Below, one piece after another: positions 47,589-56,956 of a stretch of DNA of 64,000 bases. The stretch lies in NCBI GenBank assembly GCA_030653035.1, contig JAUSAB010000054.1:1-64000 (forward strand), in the 5' to 3' direction. Within the stretch, counting starts at the first letter, position 1. Each line of letters begins with the position of its first letter. The DNA comes from Desulfocapsaceae bacterium (GTDB lineage: Bacteria > Desulfobacterota > Desulfobulbia > Desulfobulbales > Desulfocapsaceae). Under the pieces are notes generated by a model. The model did not search any database, had not been told where the DNA came from, and worked only from the letters and a program-made list of their open reading frames with translations. Made by a program: the position numbers and the translations under genes.

Positions 47589-48995
47589 ATGAAGATAACT
47601 TGTCCCCATTGCGGAGTAATTGGCTCCGCACATGATTCCATGCCCGGCGGAAAAGTCCGGTGCCCGCAATGTGACAAGGTTTTCAAAGTCACGGAACAGA
47701 AAATTGCCTGTCCGCACTGTGGAGTCATTGGTTCTCCAGGGGATTCTTCGGTTGACACAAAGCTCCGGTGTCCACAATGTGAAAAAGTTTTTCTTTTAAC
47801 GCAAGAGCTGTTGACTGGGCCGTCAACCAGAGGTGTTGCGCCAACTATTGACACGGAAGAGCTCAAGGGTTCATTGGCGGCAGAGGCTGGCGGCATTGAA
47901 ACTCTTGCTGAAGAGGAACTGCTCTTCTCTCTACCGGAACCAGAACCAGTGCTTGCACCGATAGCTGAGGTACTGCCGGAACCAAAGGAAGAGATCACAA
48001 TTGCTCCCGAGCCGGAAGTAGTGTCAGAAATTGAACTTGTTTTGGAGCCTGAGATTGAGCCAGAACCCGAAATGGTGATTGTTGCTCCCTCCCAACCCGA
48101 ATTAGAGATTGAGAGTCTATCTATTCCAGAGCCAGAAATAGAAGCAGAAACTGAGATAGCGGTTGTCGCTGCTCCCGAGCCCGAATTGGAACTGGAGATT
48201 GAACCTGTTTCCGAGATAGAGCTGGCGCTTGTTGCTACTCCTGAGCTCGAACCCGAGGTTATGGTCGCGCCGTTGCCAGAGCCGGAGATAGCAGTGGAAC
48301 CAGAAGCAGAGATAACGGTTGTCGCTGCGTCCGAGCCAGAAGTGGAGCTGGAGATTGAATCTGTTTCCGAGATAGAGCTGGCGCTTATGGATACTTCTGA
48401 GCTCGAACCGAAACCCGAACCTGAGCCCGAGGTTATGGTCGAGTTGTTGCCAGAGCCAGAACCGGAAATAGCAGTTGAACCAGAGGCAAAGATAACGGTT
48501 GTCGTTGCGCCCGAACCCGAAGTGGAGCTGGAGATTGAATCTGTTTCCGAGATAGAGCTGGCGCTTATGGATACTTCTGAGCTCGAACCAAAACCCGAGC
48601 CTGAACCCGAGGTTATGGTCGAACTGTTGCCAGAGCCGAAACCCGCGCCTGATGTTGTTTCCGAGCCTGAGATTATCACGACACCACCCCTTGCAAACGA
48701 AAGCGTGCCAGCATACCTCAAAGAGAAGGAGGCAACAGCTGGAGAGTCGGAATCAACGGCCACGCCGACCCGTGTCTGCGCCGGGTGTGGCGATTCTTTC
48801 CACCCAGAATTCCTGCAGGAAGTCGACGGACAACCCTACTGTGGAGTTTGCCAGCTTCGCACCGCCGCTGCCGTGAGCAAAGAGAAGTCACCCAACATTG
48901 GTGACGGGAAGTTAAAGGGCACACTGGCTGCCCTCTTGCTTCTTGGGCTGCTTGCCCTTGCCGTGCTGGCACTGAAAATGCTGGGTATTATCTGA
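47589..48995 (+). CDS. Zinc-ribbon protein with acidic Pro/Glu repeats and C-terminal membrane anchor
   Basis: 468 residues; the ATG at 47589 has GGAGG upstream. Residues 1-70 are a duplicated MJ0042-like zinc ribbon (Cys5, 8, 25, 28 and Cys41, 44, 61, 64 in CPHC/CPQC pairs). Residues ~110-380 are low-complexity Glu/Pro/Val-rich repeats with two nearly identical 60-residue copies. A second zinc-binding module follows (CAGCGDSFHPEF...PYCGVC, ~395-425), then a single membrane helix at the extreme C-terminus (~447-468). This predicts a tail-anchored protein with a long, rigid, very acidic linker. Similar MJ0042-type proteins are common in delta-proteobacteria; function unknown. Confidence 0.75.
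   Translation: MKITCPHCGVIGSAHDSMPGGKVRCPQCDKVFKVTEQKIACPHCGVIGSPGDSSVDTKLRCPQCEKVFLLTQELLTGPSTRGVAPTIDTEELKGSLAAEAGGIETLAEEELLFSLPEPEPVLAPIAEVLPEPKEEITIAPEPEVVSEIELVLEPEIEPEPEMVIVAPSQPELEIESLSIPEPEIEAETEIAVVAAPEPELELEIEPVSEIELALVATPELEPEVMVAPLPEPEIAVEPEAEITVVAASEPEVELEIESVSEIELALMDTSELEPKPEPEPEVMVELLPEPEPEIAVEPEAKITVVVAPEPEVELEIESVSEIELALMDTSELEPKPEPEPEVMVELLPEPKPAPDVVSEPEIITTPPLANESVPAYLKEKEATAGESESTATPTRVCAGCGDSFHPEFLQEVDGQPYCGVCQLRTAAAVSKEKSPNIGDGKLKGTLAALLLLGLLALAVLALKMLGII
48285..48640 (+). repeat. 180-bp tandem repeat inside the acidic linker
   Basis: The stretch from ~48285 to 48464 recurs, shifted by exactly 180 bases, from ~48465 to 48640 with few changes. A shorter diverged copy (about 156 bp) lies just before. 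The unit encodes 60 residues (VEPEAEITVV...PEVMVELLPEPE). Confidence 0.85.
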
Positions 48996-49181
48996 ATCCT
49001 GCATGGATTTTGGTGATACAAACACCCCATGATCTTCATGGGACACTTACAACCATGCCCCGCAAAGATTGAAGTGCGTTTTAATTCTCTTTGGATCTGG
49101 CCCGCACCCCGAAACGGGTTGTTTGCTAAGGGGTAGTGGAAATAGGAAATATCAATTTTTATACAAAAGGAAGGTATTTGT

Positions 49182-50504
49182 ATGAAGACATTGATTCTTG
49201 TTTTGGCCCTGGTGGTGACACTTCAATATCAAATCGCGACAGCTGGCGTTCTCTATGTGCGCTCGGACGGCCTTGCCACCTGGCCATGTGGCACCAGTAT
49301 CGCCAATTCCTGTAAAAACATAGCCACGGCCGTGGCCAATGCTAATGTTTACGCAACGACCTCCATCAAGGTCGCGCAGGGGGATTATGCGGAACAGGTC
49401 GATATTAGGGATGTTAATCTGCCAGCCTCCGGGTTAGGCCAGCTTACTATTGAAGGTGGATGGAATGCCGATTTTACCACCCAGAGCCCTGATCCCACTA
49501 AGACCCGCATAACCTCTTCAAATGATAATGCTGTCATCAACATTGCCCCTGGTACAGGGCATAGGGTTGGTCTGCGTCTGGCCTATTTGACCTTACGAGG
49601 AACAACCAACCTCCAGAGACTGGGGCTTGAGGCATGGGCTTCTCAAAGTACGATCGATCTTGATATTGAGCATTGTCATGTTGTGTCATTCAGAGGGCAG
49701 GGGATCTCCCTTGTTGCTGATACGGTGGGGCAAGCAACAGTCACCGTTCAGGATACGACTCTCCAGGGCAATTATCAGGTCGGATCTCCTTGGTCAGGAG
49801 CGGGAATGTATATTACTTCATGGAGTGGCTCCACTGTCGGGGTTACCCTGACCAAAAATACAATTGTTGATAATCAGGCTATAGCGGGTGGTGGCATATA
49901 TTTGTATACGAATGGAGCCACATTGAATGCCACCCTTGTGAACAATATTATGGCAGGGAATCAAACGGTTGCGGACGGAGGGGCAATTAATGCAGCCGCA
50001 GCAGGAGATAGTATCATGGTGCTAACCATGACCAACAACACCATCAATAATAATCAGGCGAATTCTCAGGGGGGTGGTATCCTCTTGTCCTCTTTAAATA
50101 CGGCAACAATAACTGCCGAGTTAACAAATACCATCGTCTGGGGGAATAACAACTCTGACATTTACATCAACCAAAATGATTTATCCACTACTACCGTAAC
50201 TCCATACTACTCAATGGTCGACATAGTTGCTGGAGTCACAAGTTCTTATAAAATTGGTATGCACAATCTGCATATCAACCCGGCCCTGAACGACAGCTAC
50301 CATCTTACCGGGACGTCTCCCGCAAAGGACAAGGGTCTTTGCGGAGAAATTGGGCCTGGTTATTATGAACGCTTCGCCCCCTATGATGATATTGATGGAA
50401 ACGCCCGGCCTGGCTGGAATGTAGAGTTAGGCTGTGATATCGGCGCTGATGAATACCGGTTTCCATGGATTCTGCTCAATCCCGTTATTACAAAACAACA
50501 ATAA
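49182..50504 (+). CDS. Secreted right-handed beta-helix protein
   Basis: 440 residues. A signal peptide (MKTLILVLALVVTLQYQIATA) is followed by repeated short turns (IVDNQAIAGGGIYLYTNGA, INNNQANSQGGGILLSSLN) typical of a parallel beta-helix. The C-terminal GCDIGADEYR is the choice-of-anchor Q signature seen in exported polysaccharide-binding or adhesion proteins. No catalytic residues can be picked out. AAGGAAGG lies upstream of the ATG. It ends seven bases from the gspE stop on the opposite strand. Confidence 0.8.
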   Translation: MKTLILVLALVVTLQYQIATAGVLYVRSDGLATWPCGTSIANSCKNIATAVANANVYATTSIKVAQGDYAEQVDIRDVNLPASGLGQLTIEGGWNADFTTQSPDPTKTRITSSNDNAVINIAPGTGHRVGLRLAYLTLRGTTNLQRLGLEAWASQSTIDLDIEHCHVVSFRGQGISLVADTVGQATVTVQDTTLQGNYQVGSPWSGAGMYITSWSGSTVGVTLTKNTIVDNQAIAGGGIYLYTNGATLNATLVNNIMAGNQTVADGGAINAAAAGDSIMVLTMTNNTINNNQANSQGGGILLSSLNTATITAELTNTIVWGNNNSDIYINQNDLSTTTVTPYYSMVDIVAGVTSSYKIGMHNLHINPALNDSYHLTGTSPAKDKGLCGEIGPGYYERFAPYDDIDGNARPGWNVELGCDIGADEYRFPWILLNPVITKQQ

Positions 50505-50510
50505 ACGCAC

Positions 50511-52193
50511 TTATTCCTTTGACACCCGGTACACCTCCTCAATGGTGGTGATGCCCTGAAAGACCTTCATCGCGCCGTCATGGCGCAGGGTGATCATCCC
50601 GTTCTTGATGGCCAGCTCCTTGATCTCGTTGGCGTTGGCAGTCTGGAGGATCAGGTGTTTCATCTCGCGGTCCATAAGCAGCAGTTCGAAAATACCGCAC
50701 CGGCCCTTATAGCCGGTGTGGTGGCATTTGGCGCATCCCCTTCCTTTATATGCCTGCTGTGTTGCATCTTCCGGTGTGATTCCAAGTCTGATCCATGCTT
50801 CCGGGTCGGGGGTATAGGCCTCTTTACAGTGCGGACAGATGATGCGGACTAGACGCTGGGCAAGAATGGCATTGATGGAGGACGAGAGGAGAAAGGGCTC
50901 GACACCCATATCAACAAGTCTGGTAATAGCGCTGGCGGCATCATTGGTGTGCAGGGTGGAAAAGACCAGATGACCAGTCAAGGCCGACTGGATGGCAATC
51001 TCGGCGGTCTCGGTATCACGGATCTCACCTATCAGAATAACATCGGGATCCTGCCGGACTATGGAACGGAGACCGGAGGCAAAGGTAAGATTGATCTTCG
51101 GATTAACCTGGACCTGGCCAATGCCGCTGATCCGGTATTCAACGGGATCTTCAACAGTGATGATATTGATATCGGTGTTATTGATCGAAGTCAGGGCCGC
51201 ATAGAGGGTTGTGGTCTTGCCGCTGCCGGTAGGGCCGGTGACGAGCACAATGCCGTTGGCCGCCTTGATCTGTTCTGTAAAAGGGATGAAGCGGTCATCC
51301 GGCATGCCCAGCTCGGTCAGGGTAATCAGCACTGAGGATTTGTCGAGCAAACGGAGCACCACCCGCTCACCAAAAGAGGTTGGCAAAGTGGAGACCCGGA
51401 TATCAACATCTTTATTGCCGACCTTCAACTCAATACGCCCATCCTGGGGCAGACGTTTTTCGGCAATGTTCAGATTGGCCATGATCTTGATCCGGGAGAT
51501 CAGCGCCGACTGGACATGCTTAGGCGGACTGAGCATGTCATAAAGGATGCCATCGAGGCGCTGGCGAATTTTCAGGCTGTTCTGGTAGGGCTCGATATGG
51601 ATATCCGAGGCATTGTCACGCACGGCCTGGGAAAACATGAGGTTGACCAGGCGGATGACTGGAGCATCGCTGGTATCATCAAGCAGATCACCTGTCTCTT
51701 CAATCTCCGAAAAAAGGGCCTCAGGATCTTCACTGTCAATGTCCTGCATCACCTCTGCCGCTGAATCCTGGGTCATATCATAGGCAAAATTAATGGCAGT
51801 GGTAATGGCCGCCAGTGGACACAGGACGGGGCGGACACCGTTCCAGCCCAGAATGGCGCAGAGATCATCAAAGGCCTGAAAACTGAAAGGGTCATTGATG
51901 GCAATAAAGGCATCATCCTGTGTTGCCACCGGGACCATGGCATTTTTTTTCAGGAAGGCAATGGCAATGCTGGCGGTAAAATCAGTCTGAATCTCAGGAG
52001 GCAGCATGCGCGTAACCTCCATGTTGAGTTGGCGGCCCAAGGTTTCCAGGAGATCAATCTCATCAAGATTGTTCAGTCTAATCAGGATTCGGACCAGTTG
52101 ACCGCCTTTTTCTTCCCTGTTCTCCATCGCCTGTTCCCAGGCCTCAGGCGGCAAGTGAAAGCGCTCTGTCAGGATGTTTTGTAACTGGTTCAT
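50511..52193 (-). CDS. gspE: Type II secretion ATPase GspE
   Basis: 560 residues. It is the cytoplasmic hexameric ATPase that drives pseudopilus growth. An N-terminal T2SSE_N domain (~1-150) precedes the RecA-like core, with Walker A GPTGSGKTTTLYAAL near residue 320 and a zinc-binding CPHC...CAKC segment near 455-490. It is the last gene of the operon, three bases after gspD. No gspF follows, although E and F are normally neighbours. Confidence 0.95.
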   Translation of the reverse strand: MNQLQNILTERFHLPPEAWEQAMENREEKGGQLVRILIRLNNLDEIDLLETLGRQLNMEVTRMLPPEIQTDFTASIAIAFLKKNAMVPVATQDDAFIAINDPFSFQAFDDLCAILGWNGVRPVLCPLAAITTAINFAYDMTQDSAAEVMQDIDSEDPEALFSEIEETGDLLDDTSDAPVIRLVNLMFSQAVRDNASDIHIEPYQNSLKIRQRLDGILYDMLSPPKHVQSALISRIKIMANLNIAEKRLPQDGRIELKVGNKDVDIRVSTLPTSFGERVVLRLLDKSSVLITLTELGMPDDRFIPFTEQIKAANGIVLVTGPTGSGKTTTLYAALTSINNTDINIITVEDPVEYRISGIGQVQVNPKINLTFASGLRSIVRQDPDVILIGEIRDTETAEIAIQSALTGHLVFSTLHTNDAASAITRLVDMGVEPFLLSSSINAILAQRLVRIICPHCKEAYTPDPEAWIRLGITPEDATQQAYKGRGCAKCHHTGYKGRCGIFELLLMDREMKHLILQTANANEIKELAIKNGMITLRHDGAMKVFQGITTIEEVYRVSKE

Positions 52194-52196
52194 GGG

Positions 52197-54581
52197 TTAC
52201 TGGGCTTCCCTGGCAGGTGATGGCGTCTTGTGCAATCGCTCAATATTTTCCTTACAGGCCTGGAGCAGAGCGCTATCCACCTTGTTGGGATCTGAGAAAT
52301 TAACAGCTGCCTGGGCACTGGCATTTTCCAGAATCATCTGGTACAGCTTGATCGCTTGCTGGAAATTGCCTTCCCGCTCATTGATGGCGCCAAGATTGAA
52401 CTGGGCGTAATAATTATGAGGATCAATGCTCAGAGCCTCGTTAAAGTGTTCTTTAGCTTCTGCATATTTCCCTTTCTGCATCAGTTCAAATCCTTGATCA
52501 ATCAAAGACATAACATGGTTGTTATCAATGGGGTTTACCAGGAGTTGCCTTGCTTCCGGGAGATCCTTTTCGATGGTGTCGGTTTTGATGGCGGTGACCC
52601 CGGTCATATCGCCAGGATTTTTAATGATCCTGGGGGTGATAAAAATGAACATATTGGTCTTTTTTCGACTGGTCTTTTTCTCCTTGAAGAGCCAGCCGAG
52701 CACAGGAATGTCGCCCAGGAGCGGAATTTTATACTCACCCTCGGTGTCGTCCTGACCAATGATGCCGCCGATGACAATGGTATTGTTGTCTTTGACAAGC
52801 ACAGTAGTGGTGGCAGTGCGTTTGAAGGTGGTGGGTTTGTCAGCCGCAGATCCGGCCTTGAGCTTGCTGACCTCGGTGGCGATTTCCAGGCGCAGGATAT
52901 CGGCCTGATTGATCTGTGGGGTGATGGTCAGCTTGGTAGCAATATCCTTGTATTCATAGTTCTGATAGCCAATAGAGCTTGTGTCCACACCGGTAGTTTT
53001 TAAGCCTGTATTGTCTATTGCGGCCTGTGTTCTGGTAAGATAGGGGGTGTTTTCACCGATACTGATTTCCGCTTTTTTGTTGTCAGTAGTCAAAATCTGC
53101 GGGGTGGCAATGACATTGACATTACTATCGGTCTTGTAGGCCTTTAAGACGGCGCCGATATCTGGAAAGGTGATGCCGCCGATTTGGATGCCCTGTTTGA
53201 GAATACCCAGAGAAAATCCCTGACCAATGGTGGCAGATGCGGGAACGGCAGCAACAGCAGGCGTTGTAGCAGTAGCAGCAACAGCAGGAACGGCAGCAGT
53301 ATAGCCGATAGTATCCGAGAGTTTATAACCGGCGCTGCCACCAAATCCGGTGAGCATCTGCCCGGTGCCATCGTGAAAGGTACCTCCTCCCATCCAGTTG
53401 ACCCCTACATCAAAGGAAGAATCAGCATCCACCTCCATGATCAGCGCCTCCAGATAGACCATTCGCCTGGGGATATCCAACTTCTTGATAACATTATCCA
53501 GTTCTTTAAATTCAGTGCGGGAGGCGGTGATAATCAGAGAGTTGGTTTCGATATCAGGCATGATCTTGACATCTTTGGAGATGGTCGGGGCCTCGCCTTT
53601 TTTTGCCGGATCGCTTGACTGCTGACCAGGCAAAGCGGTCAAGACCGTCGCCAGCTCCTTGGCCGTTGCATGTTGCAGATAGACCACATGGATATTCCCT
53701 TCGTTCTGCTTCATCTCGGTGTCAAGCATGGCTATCAACCGTTTGACCCGAGCAACATTTACAGGCGAGGCCACCAGAATAAGACTGTTAATGGGTTCAT
53801 AACCGACAACCTTCAAAGAAGAAAGAGCCTTGCCCTCTTTGGGCCCCTGGGTTTGCTGGAAAATGGCATTAACGGCAGTAGCGGTTACCGTGGCAGAGGC
53901 GTGGCTGAGCGGGATCACCGCAATTTCTTCATCGGTGAGCGGAACATCAATGGATTCAATAATGGTCAGCAGTTTCTGGATATTGGAGAGAGTTTCAGTG
54001 ACAATCAACATCCCCGACTGGGTATGGGCAATAACTACCGATGTCTTGGAAACAAGAGGGATCAGTACCTTTTTCATCTCTTCAGGAGTGGTGTAATGCA
54101 GGGGGATGATCTGGGTGACGATCTTGTCTTCGGGGCTGGATGGATCACCATGGCTGAGGGTGTTGATATTCTGGGAAAGCGCGCGCGCAGCCGGCATTAT
54201 TTTGGTGATGGCGCCAGCCGCTACCGTCGTAAACCCGTTTACCTCCAGAACTGATTCAAAGAGCTGGTAGGCCTCATCTTCCGATATCTTGGTGGGCGAG
54301 ATAATGGTGACATTCCCCTGTACCGCCTTATCGACTATAAAATTTTTCCCAGTCAACTCACTAACATACTTTATAAACAAGCGAATATCGACATTATCAA
54401 AATCAATGGTGATGAATCGCTCGGAATTTGTATCCTGTGCTGTTTTAGCAGGCGATTGTTTTGTGGCCGCATCCTGAGCTGCGGAAAGCGAGGGAGTCAA
54501 TTGCAGCAGCAGGATGACAACAATTTGCAGACAAATCGCCTTGCGGTTACAGGAGATTTGTAAAAGATCGATCAAACTCAT
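52197..54581 (-). CDS. gspD: Type II secretion secretin GspD with C-terminal TPR
   Basis: 794 residues. A signal peptide is followed by N0 and three N domains (ITIDFDNVDIRLFIKYVSEL near 60) and the secretin core, with the conserved VPLLGDIPVLGWLFK-like IPLLGDIPVLGWLFKEKKTS near residue 622. It forms the outer-membrane channel. After the secretin domain there is no ordinary S-domain. The protein instead ends with about 130 residues of TPR repeats (YAEAKEHFNEALSIDPHNYY). A long Ala/Val loop (residues ~400-430) is unusual too. It overlaps the gspC stop by four bases. Confidence 0.93.
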   Translation of the reverse strand: MSLIDLLQISCNRKAICLQIVVILLLQLTPSLSAAQDAATKQSPAKTAQDTNSERFITIDFDNVDIRLFIKYVSELTGKNFIVDKAVQGNVTIISPTKISEDEAYQLFESVLEVNGFTTVAAGAITKIMPAARALSQNINTLSHGDPSSPEDKIVTQIIPLHYTTPEEMKKVLIPLVSKTSVVIAHTQSGMLIVTETLSNIQKLLTIIESIDVPLTDEEIAVIPLSHASATVTATAVNAIFQQTQGPKEGKALSSLKVVGYEPINSLILVASPVNVARVKRLIAMLDTEMKQNEGNIHVVYLQHATAKELATVLTALPGQQSSDPAKKGEAPTISKDVKIMPDIETNSLIITASRTEFKELDNVIKKLDIPRRMVYLEALIMEVDADSSFDVGVNWMGGGTFHDGTGQMLTGFGGSAGYKLSDTIGYTAAVPAVAATATTPAVAAVPASATIGQGFSLGILKQGIQIGGITFPDIGAVLKAYKTDSNVNVIATPQILTTDNKKAEISIGENTPYLTRTQAAIDNTGLKTTGVDTSSIGYQNYEYKDIATKLTITPQINQADILRLEIATEVSKLKAGSAADKPTTFKRTATTTVLVKDNNTIVIGGIIGQDDTEGEYKIPLLGDIPVLGWLFKEKKTSRKKTNMFIFITPRIIKNPGDMTGVTAIKTDTIEKDLPEARQLLVNPIDNNHVMSLIDQGFELMQKGKYAEAKEHFNEALSIDPHNYYAQFNLGAINEREGNFQQAIKLYQMILENASAQAAVNFSDPNKVDSALLQACKENIERLHKTPSPAREAQ

Positions 54582-55396
54582 GGCGTTACCTGATTATTAT
54601 TGGTGTTAGGTGGATTGTTGTTAGGTGGAAAAAAATTCTGATTAGCACGATGCGACTGGGCTTTATCAACCTCTGTTGCATTGGGTGCTCCCGTGGTATT
54701 GACGGCAGGTGCTACCGGTTCAGCGGGTTCTGGAGTTACAATGGGTTCTGGCGCTACCGGTTCGGCGGGTTCTGGAGCTACAATGGGTTCAGGTTCTACC
54801 ACACTTTCTGCAGGCATCTCAGGGGGAGGCTCCTGTCCAGCCTCCGGTGGCATCGATAAAGAGAGATTAGAATTTGTCGCACCACCAGATTTGGTCTTCG
54901 GAGTTTCCGGGACAAGCATCTCCTCTTTGCCGTTTACATTGAGGATAATTTTGCCGCGCTGGATCTCTTTGATCACAGCGCCTTGTACCGTATCACCCTG
55001 GTAATAGATTTCCTGTACCTTCTTTTTTTTGTCAAGGAGAATGGCGCGGCGGGTGTTAGACGGCCCGGTAATAGTACCTAGCAGACTCAGCTCCAGGGCC
55101 GTAGCTGCAAGCTTATCAAGGGCAGGCTGCCCGGTTGTGGCAGCTTTTGCTTCTTTAGGGGGAGGGCCAAAGAGATTCCGCTTGAGAATTGTCTGGGTGT
55201 CTGGATGTTTCTTCTGCTCACTTTCAACCGGAACTGCAATTTTTACTCCTGCAGCTTGAGTCTTAATTATCTGACTGGTTTGCATGAGTCGAGTAAAAGG
55301 AATCCGATAGAATGCCTCAACCCCACCAATCGCCAGTATGGTGATAATGATAAAAGGGATTACTTTTTTGAAATGATTCACCATTCTCTCAGCCAT
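54578..55396 (-). CDS. gspC: Type II secretion protein GspC, PDZ-less variant
   Basis: 272 residues. An N-terminal membrane helix (~15-35) and an HR domain (ALELSLLGTITGPSNTRRAI near 100) are present, so it can bridge the inner membrane to GspD. In place of the usual PDZ or coiled-coil end, residues ~185-272 are Pro/Glu and Asn/Pro rich (EPEPIVAPEPAEPVAPEP). The ATG at 55396 lies one base after the gspN stop; a second ATG at 55384 has GAGAG just upstream. Confidence 0.8.
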   Translation of the reverse strand: MAERMVNHFKKVIPFIIITILAIGGVEAFYRIPFTRLMQTSQIIKTQAAGVKIAVPVESEQKKHPDTQTILKRNLFGPPPKEAKAATTGQPALDKLAATALELSLLGTITGPSNTRRAILLDKKKKVQEIYYQGDTVQGAVIKEIQRGKIILNVNGKEEMLVPETPKTKSGGATNSNLSLSMPPEAGQEPPPEMPAESVVEPEPIVAPEPAEPVAPEPIVTPEPAEPVAPAVNTTGAPNATEVDKAQSHRANQNFFPPNNNPPNTNNNQVTP

Positions 55397-55397
55397 G

Positions 55398-56369
55398 TTA
55401 AGAATCAAAACGAAAAACAGGGTTACCGATCGTCCCTTGCAGGTGAAAGGGAAGGGTCGAATGATGCTTTTGTAACTGTTGCAATAAGGGCTGTGCTTGT
55501 CCGCTTTTTTTGACCAGAGCCGGCGTCGGGGCCAAGGAACCGGTCATATTAAGCTGCATGGCAGCAAAATTTGCACCCAGCGAATCAACCTGACCGGCAA
55601 AGGTTCCCGCCAGCTCTTTACCACTGAACTTCCCCTTGGTCAGCAGCAGCTTCTGCTCCTGCAGCTTAATGAGCACTTCACCACTCTCGACATCAATGTT
55701 TTTCAGGGAAAAAATCGGATAGAGCAAGTCAAATGTTCCCTTTTTGATCTGGGCAGTACCCTGCCCTGTTCCTCTGGATAAACCCTGGCCGCTTTGCCCG
55801 GAATAGCTGCCTTCAACCGTTAGCAGACCCGTTATGGCGCGTCCGGTCTGGGCCCGCAGCCAGGGCAGTTTTGCCAGATCAAGGCCCTTGATCTCTATTT
55901 TTGACAGGGTAAAGGTATTGTGGGCTCGATCACATGCCAGAGTGGCCCAATGCGTTCCCCCATACGCAGTGATAGAGATTGAAAAAGTCTTGCCCAACCC
56001 ACTGAGAATAGGAGCCAGGGTAACTTTTGGGAGTTCAAGGACTTCAGCCAGGGCTGGAGTCTTCGCTTCGCTCTGCTTATCTGGCCCAGTGCCGCTCGCC
56101 CCAGGGATCGCCCCAGCGGAAAAACTACCTTTGCCAGCCTGATTATTGACGTGCAGACGCAGATTATTGGCCACAAGGGTGAGTGGAAACTGATATCGCA
56201 ACGATTCGATTGAGCACTCATTGCCAGAGAGATATTGACTGACCTTCTGGGTGCAGAAAATCTTGAATTTTTGCGTCGGAAAACGAAAATAAAGCAAAAT
56301 CGCGACCAACAACAGGGCATAGATGCCATAGAGCGACCAACGCCGGAAGGTATTTTGGGAAAAGATCAT
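55398..56369 (-). CDS. gspN: Type II secretion protein GspN
   Basis: 323 residues with one N-terminal helix (~12-30) and a beta-rich body typical of the GspN/LolA-like domain; its role in the secretion machine is not settled. It follows gspM by two bases and precedes gspC by one. Confidence 0.8.
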   Translation of the reverse strand: MIFSQNTFRRWSLYGIYALLLVAILLYFRFPTQKFKIFCTQKVSQYLSGNECSIESLRYQFPLTLVANNLRLHVNNQAGKGSFSAGAIPGASGTGPDKQSEAKTPALAEVLELPKVTLAPILSGLGKTFSISITAYGGTHWATLACDRAHNTFTLSKIEIKGLDLAKLPWLRAQTGRAITGLLTVEGSYSGQSGQGLSRGTGQGTAQIKKGTFDLLYPIFSLKNIDVESGEVLIKLQEQKLLLTKGKFSGKELAGTFAGQVDSLGANFAAMQLNMTGSLAPTPALVKKSGQAQPLLQQLQKHHSTLPFHLQGTIGNPVFRFDS

Positions 56370-56371
56370 AA

Positions 56372-56953
56372 TCAGGATTTTTTTGTAAATGTTATAATCT
56401 GCATCACCACATCCAATAAACCTTCTTCCTTACTGTTTTCCTGGATTGAAATCCGTTTGATCGCGACAACATCGTCAGTTGATTCAATCTGCTGTAAAAA
56501 ATCCACCAATTGCGGCAAAGATATCTTCTCAAGTTTGAGATCAACCCGAGCCTCCTGCAATGGACCGTCGCCTTCAGAGGTTGAAGGGGTCATGGAATTA
56601 ATCTGTTGCTTGACCTTGGCCTTGGTGGCCCGTTCTTCAATGAAGGAAAAAAGGGTAAAAGAAGGGCTCCTTTTTTGCAGCCTGTTCTGGATATTTACCG
56701 CCTGGTTCTGGCGATGACGATACTCTTCCTGGAGCTGACGAATCTTTTTGATATCCTCCTTTTTTTGGATCAACGCCTTTTGGGTTTGCTGCCGAGCTTG
56801 GAGCAAGGGGGAGACGGTAAAGTGAAACAAGGCAAAACAAACAAGAAAAATAGCCCCAACCACAACAACACTTTTTTCACGTTTTTCCAGTTTATTAAAA
56901 CCGGTCTTACCCAGGCCCACCTGAATGAAGTTGCGAAGAGTCAAGACAGTCAT
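56372..56953 (-). CDS. gspM: Type II secretion protein GspM
   Basis: 193 residues. A short cytoplasmic end, one membrane helix (~28-48), a coiled coil (QTQKALIQKKEDIKKIRQLQ, ~52-95) and a ferredoxin-like periplasmic domain correspond to GspM. It works with GspL in the inner-membrane platform. It lies three bases after gspL. Confidence 0.85.
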   Translation of the reverse strand: MTVLTLRNFIQVGLGKTGFNKLEKREKSVVVVGAIFLVCFALFHFTVSPLLQARQQTQKALIQKKEDIKKIRQLQEEYRHRQNQAVNIQNRLQKRSPSFTLFSFIEERATKAKVKQQINSMTPSTSEGDGPLQEARVDLKLEKISLPQLVDFLQQIESTDDVVAIKRISIQENSKEEGLLDVVMQIITFTKKS

Positions 56954-56956
56954 CGG

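Noticed and set aside
47585-48763. A 392-codon Ser/Gly-rich open frame on the minus strand
   Set aside because: It is the mirror image of the Pro/Glu repeat region; the low-complexity Ser-Gly-Ser pattern follows directly from the repeats.
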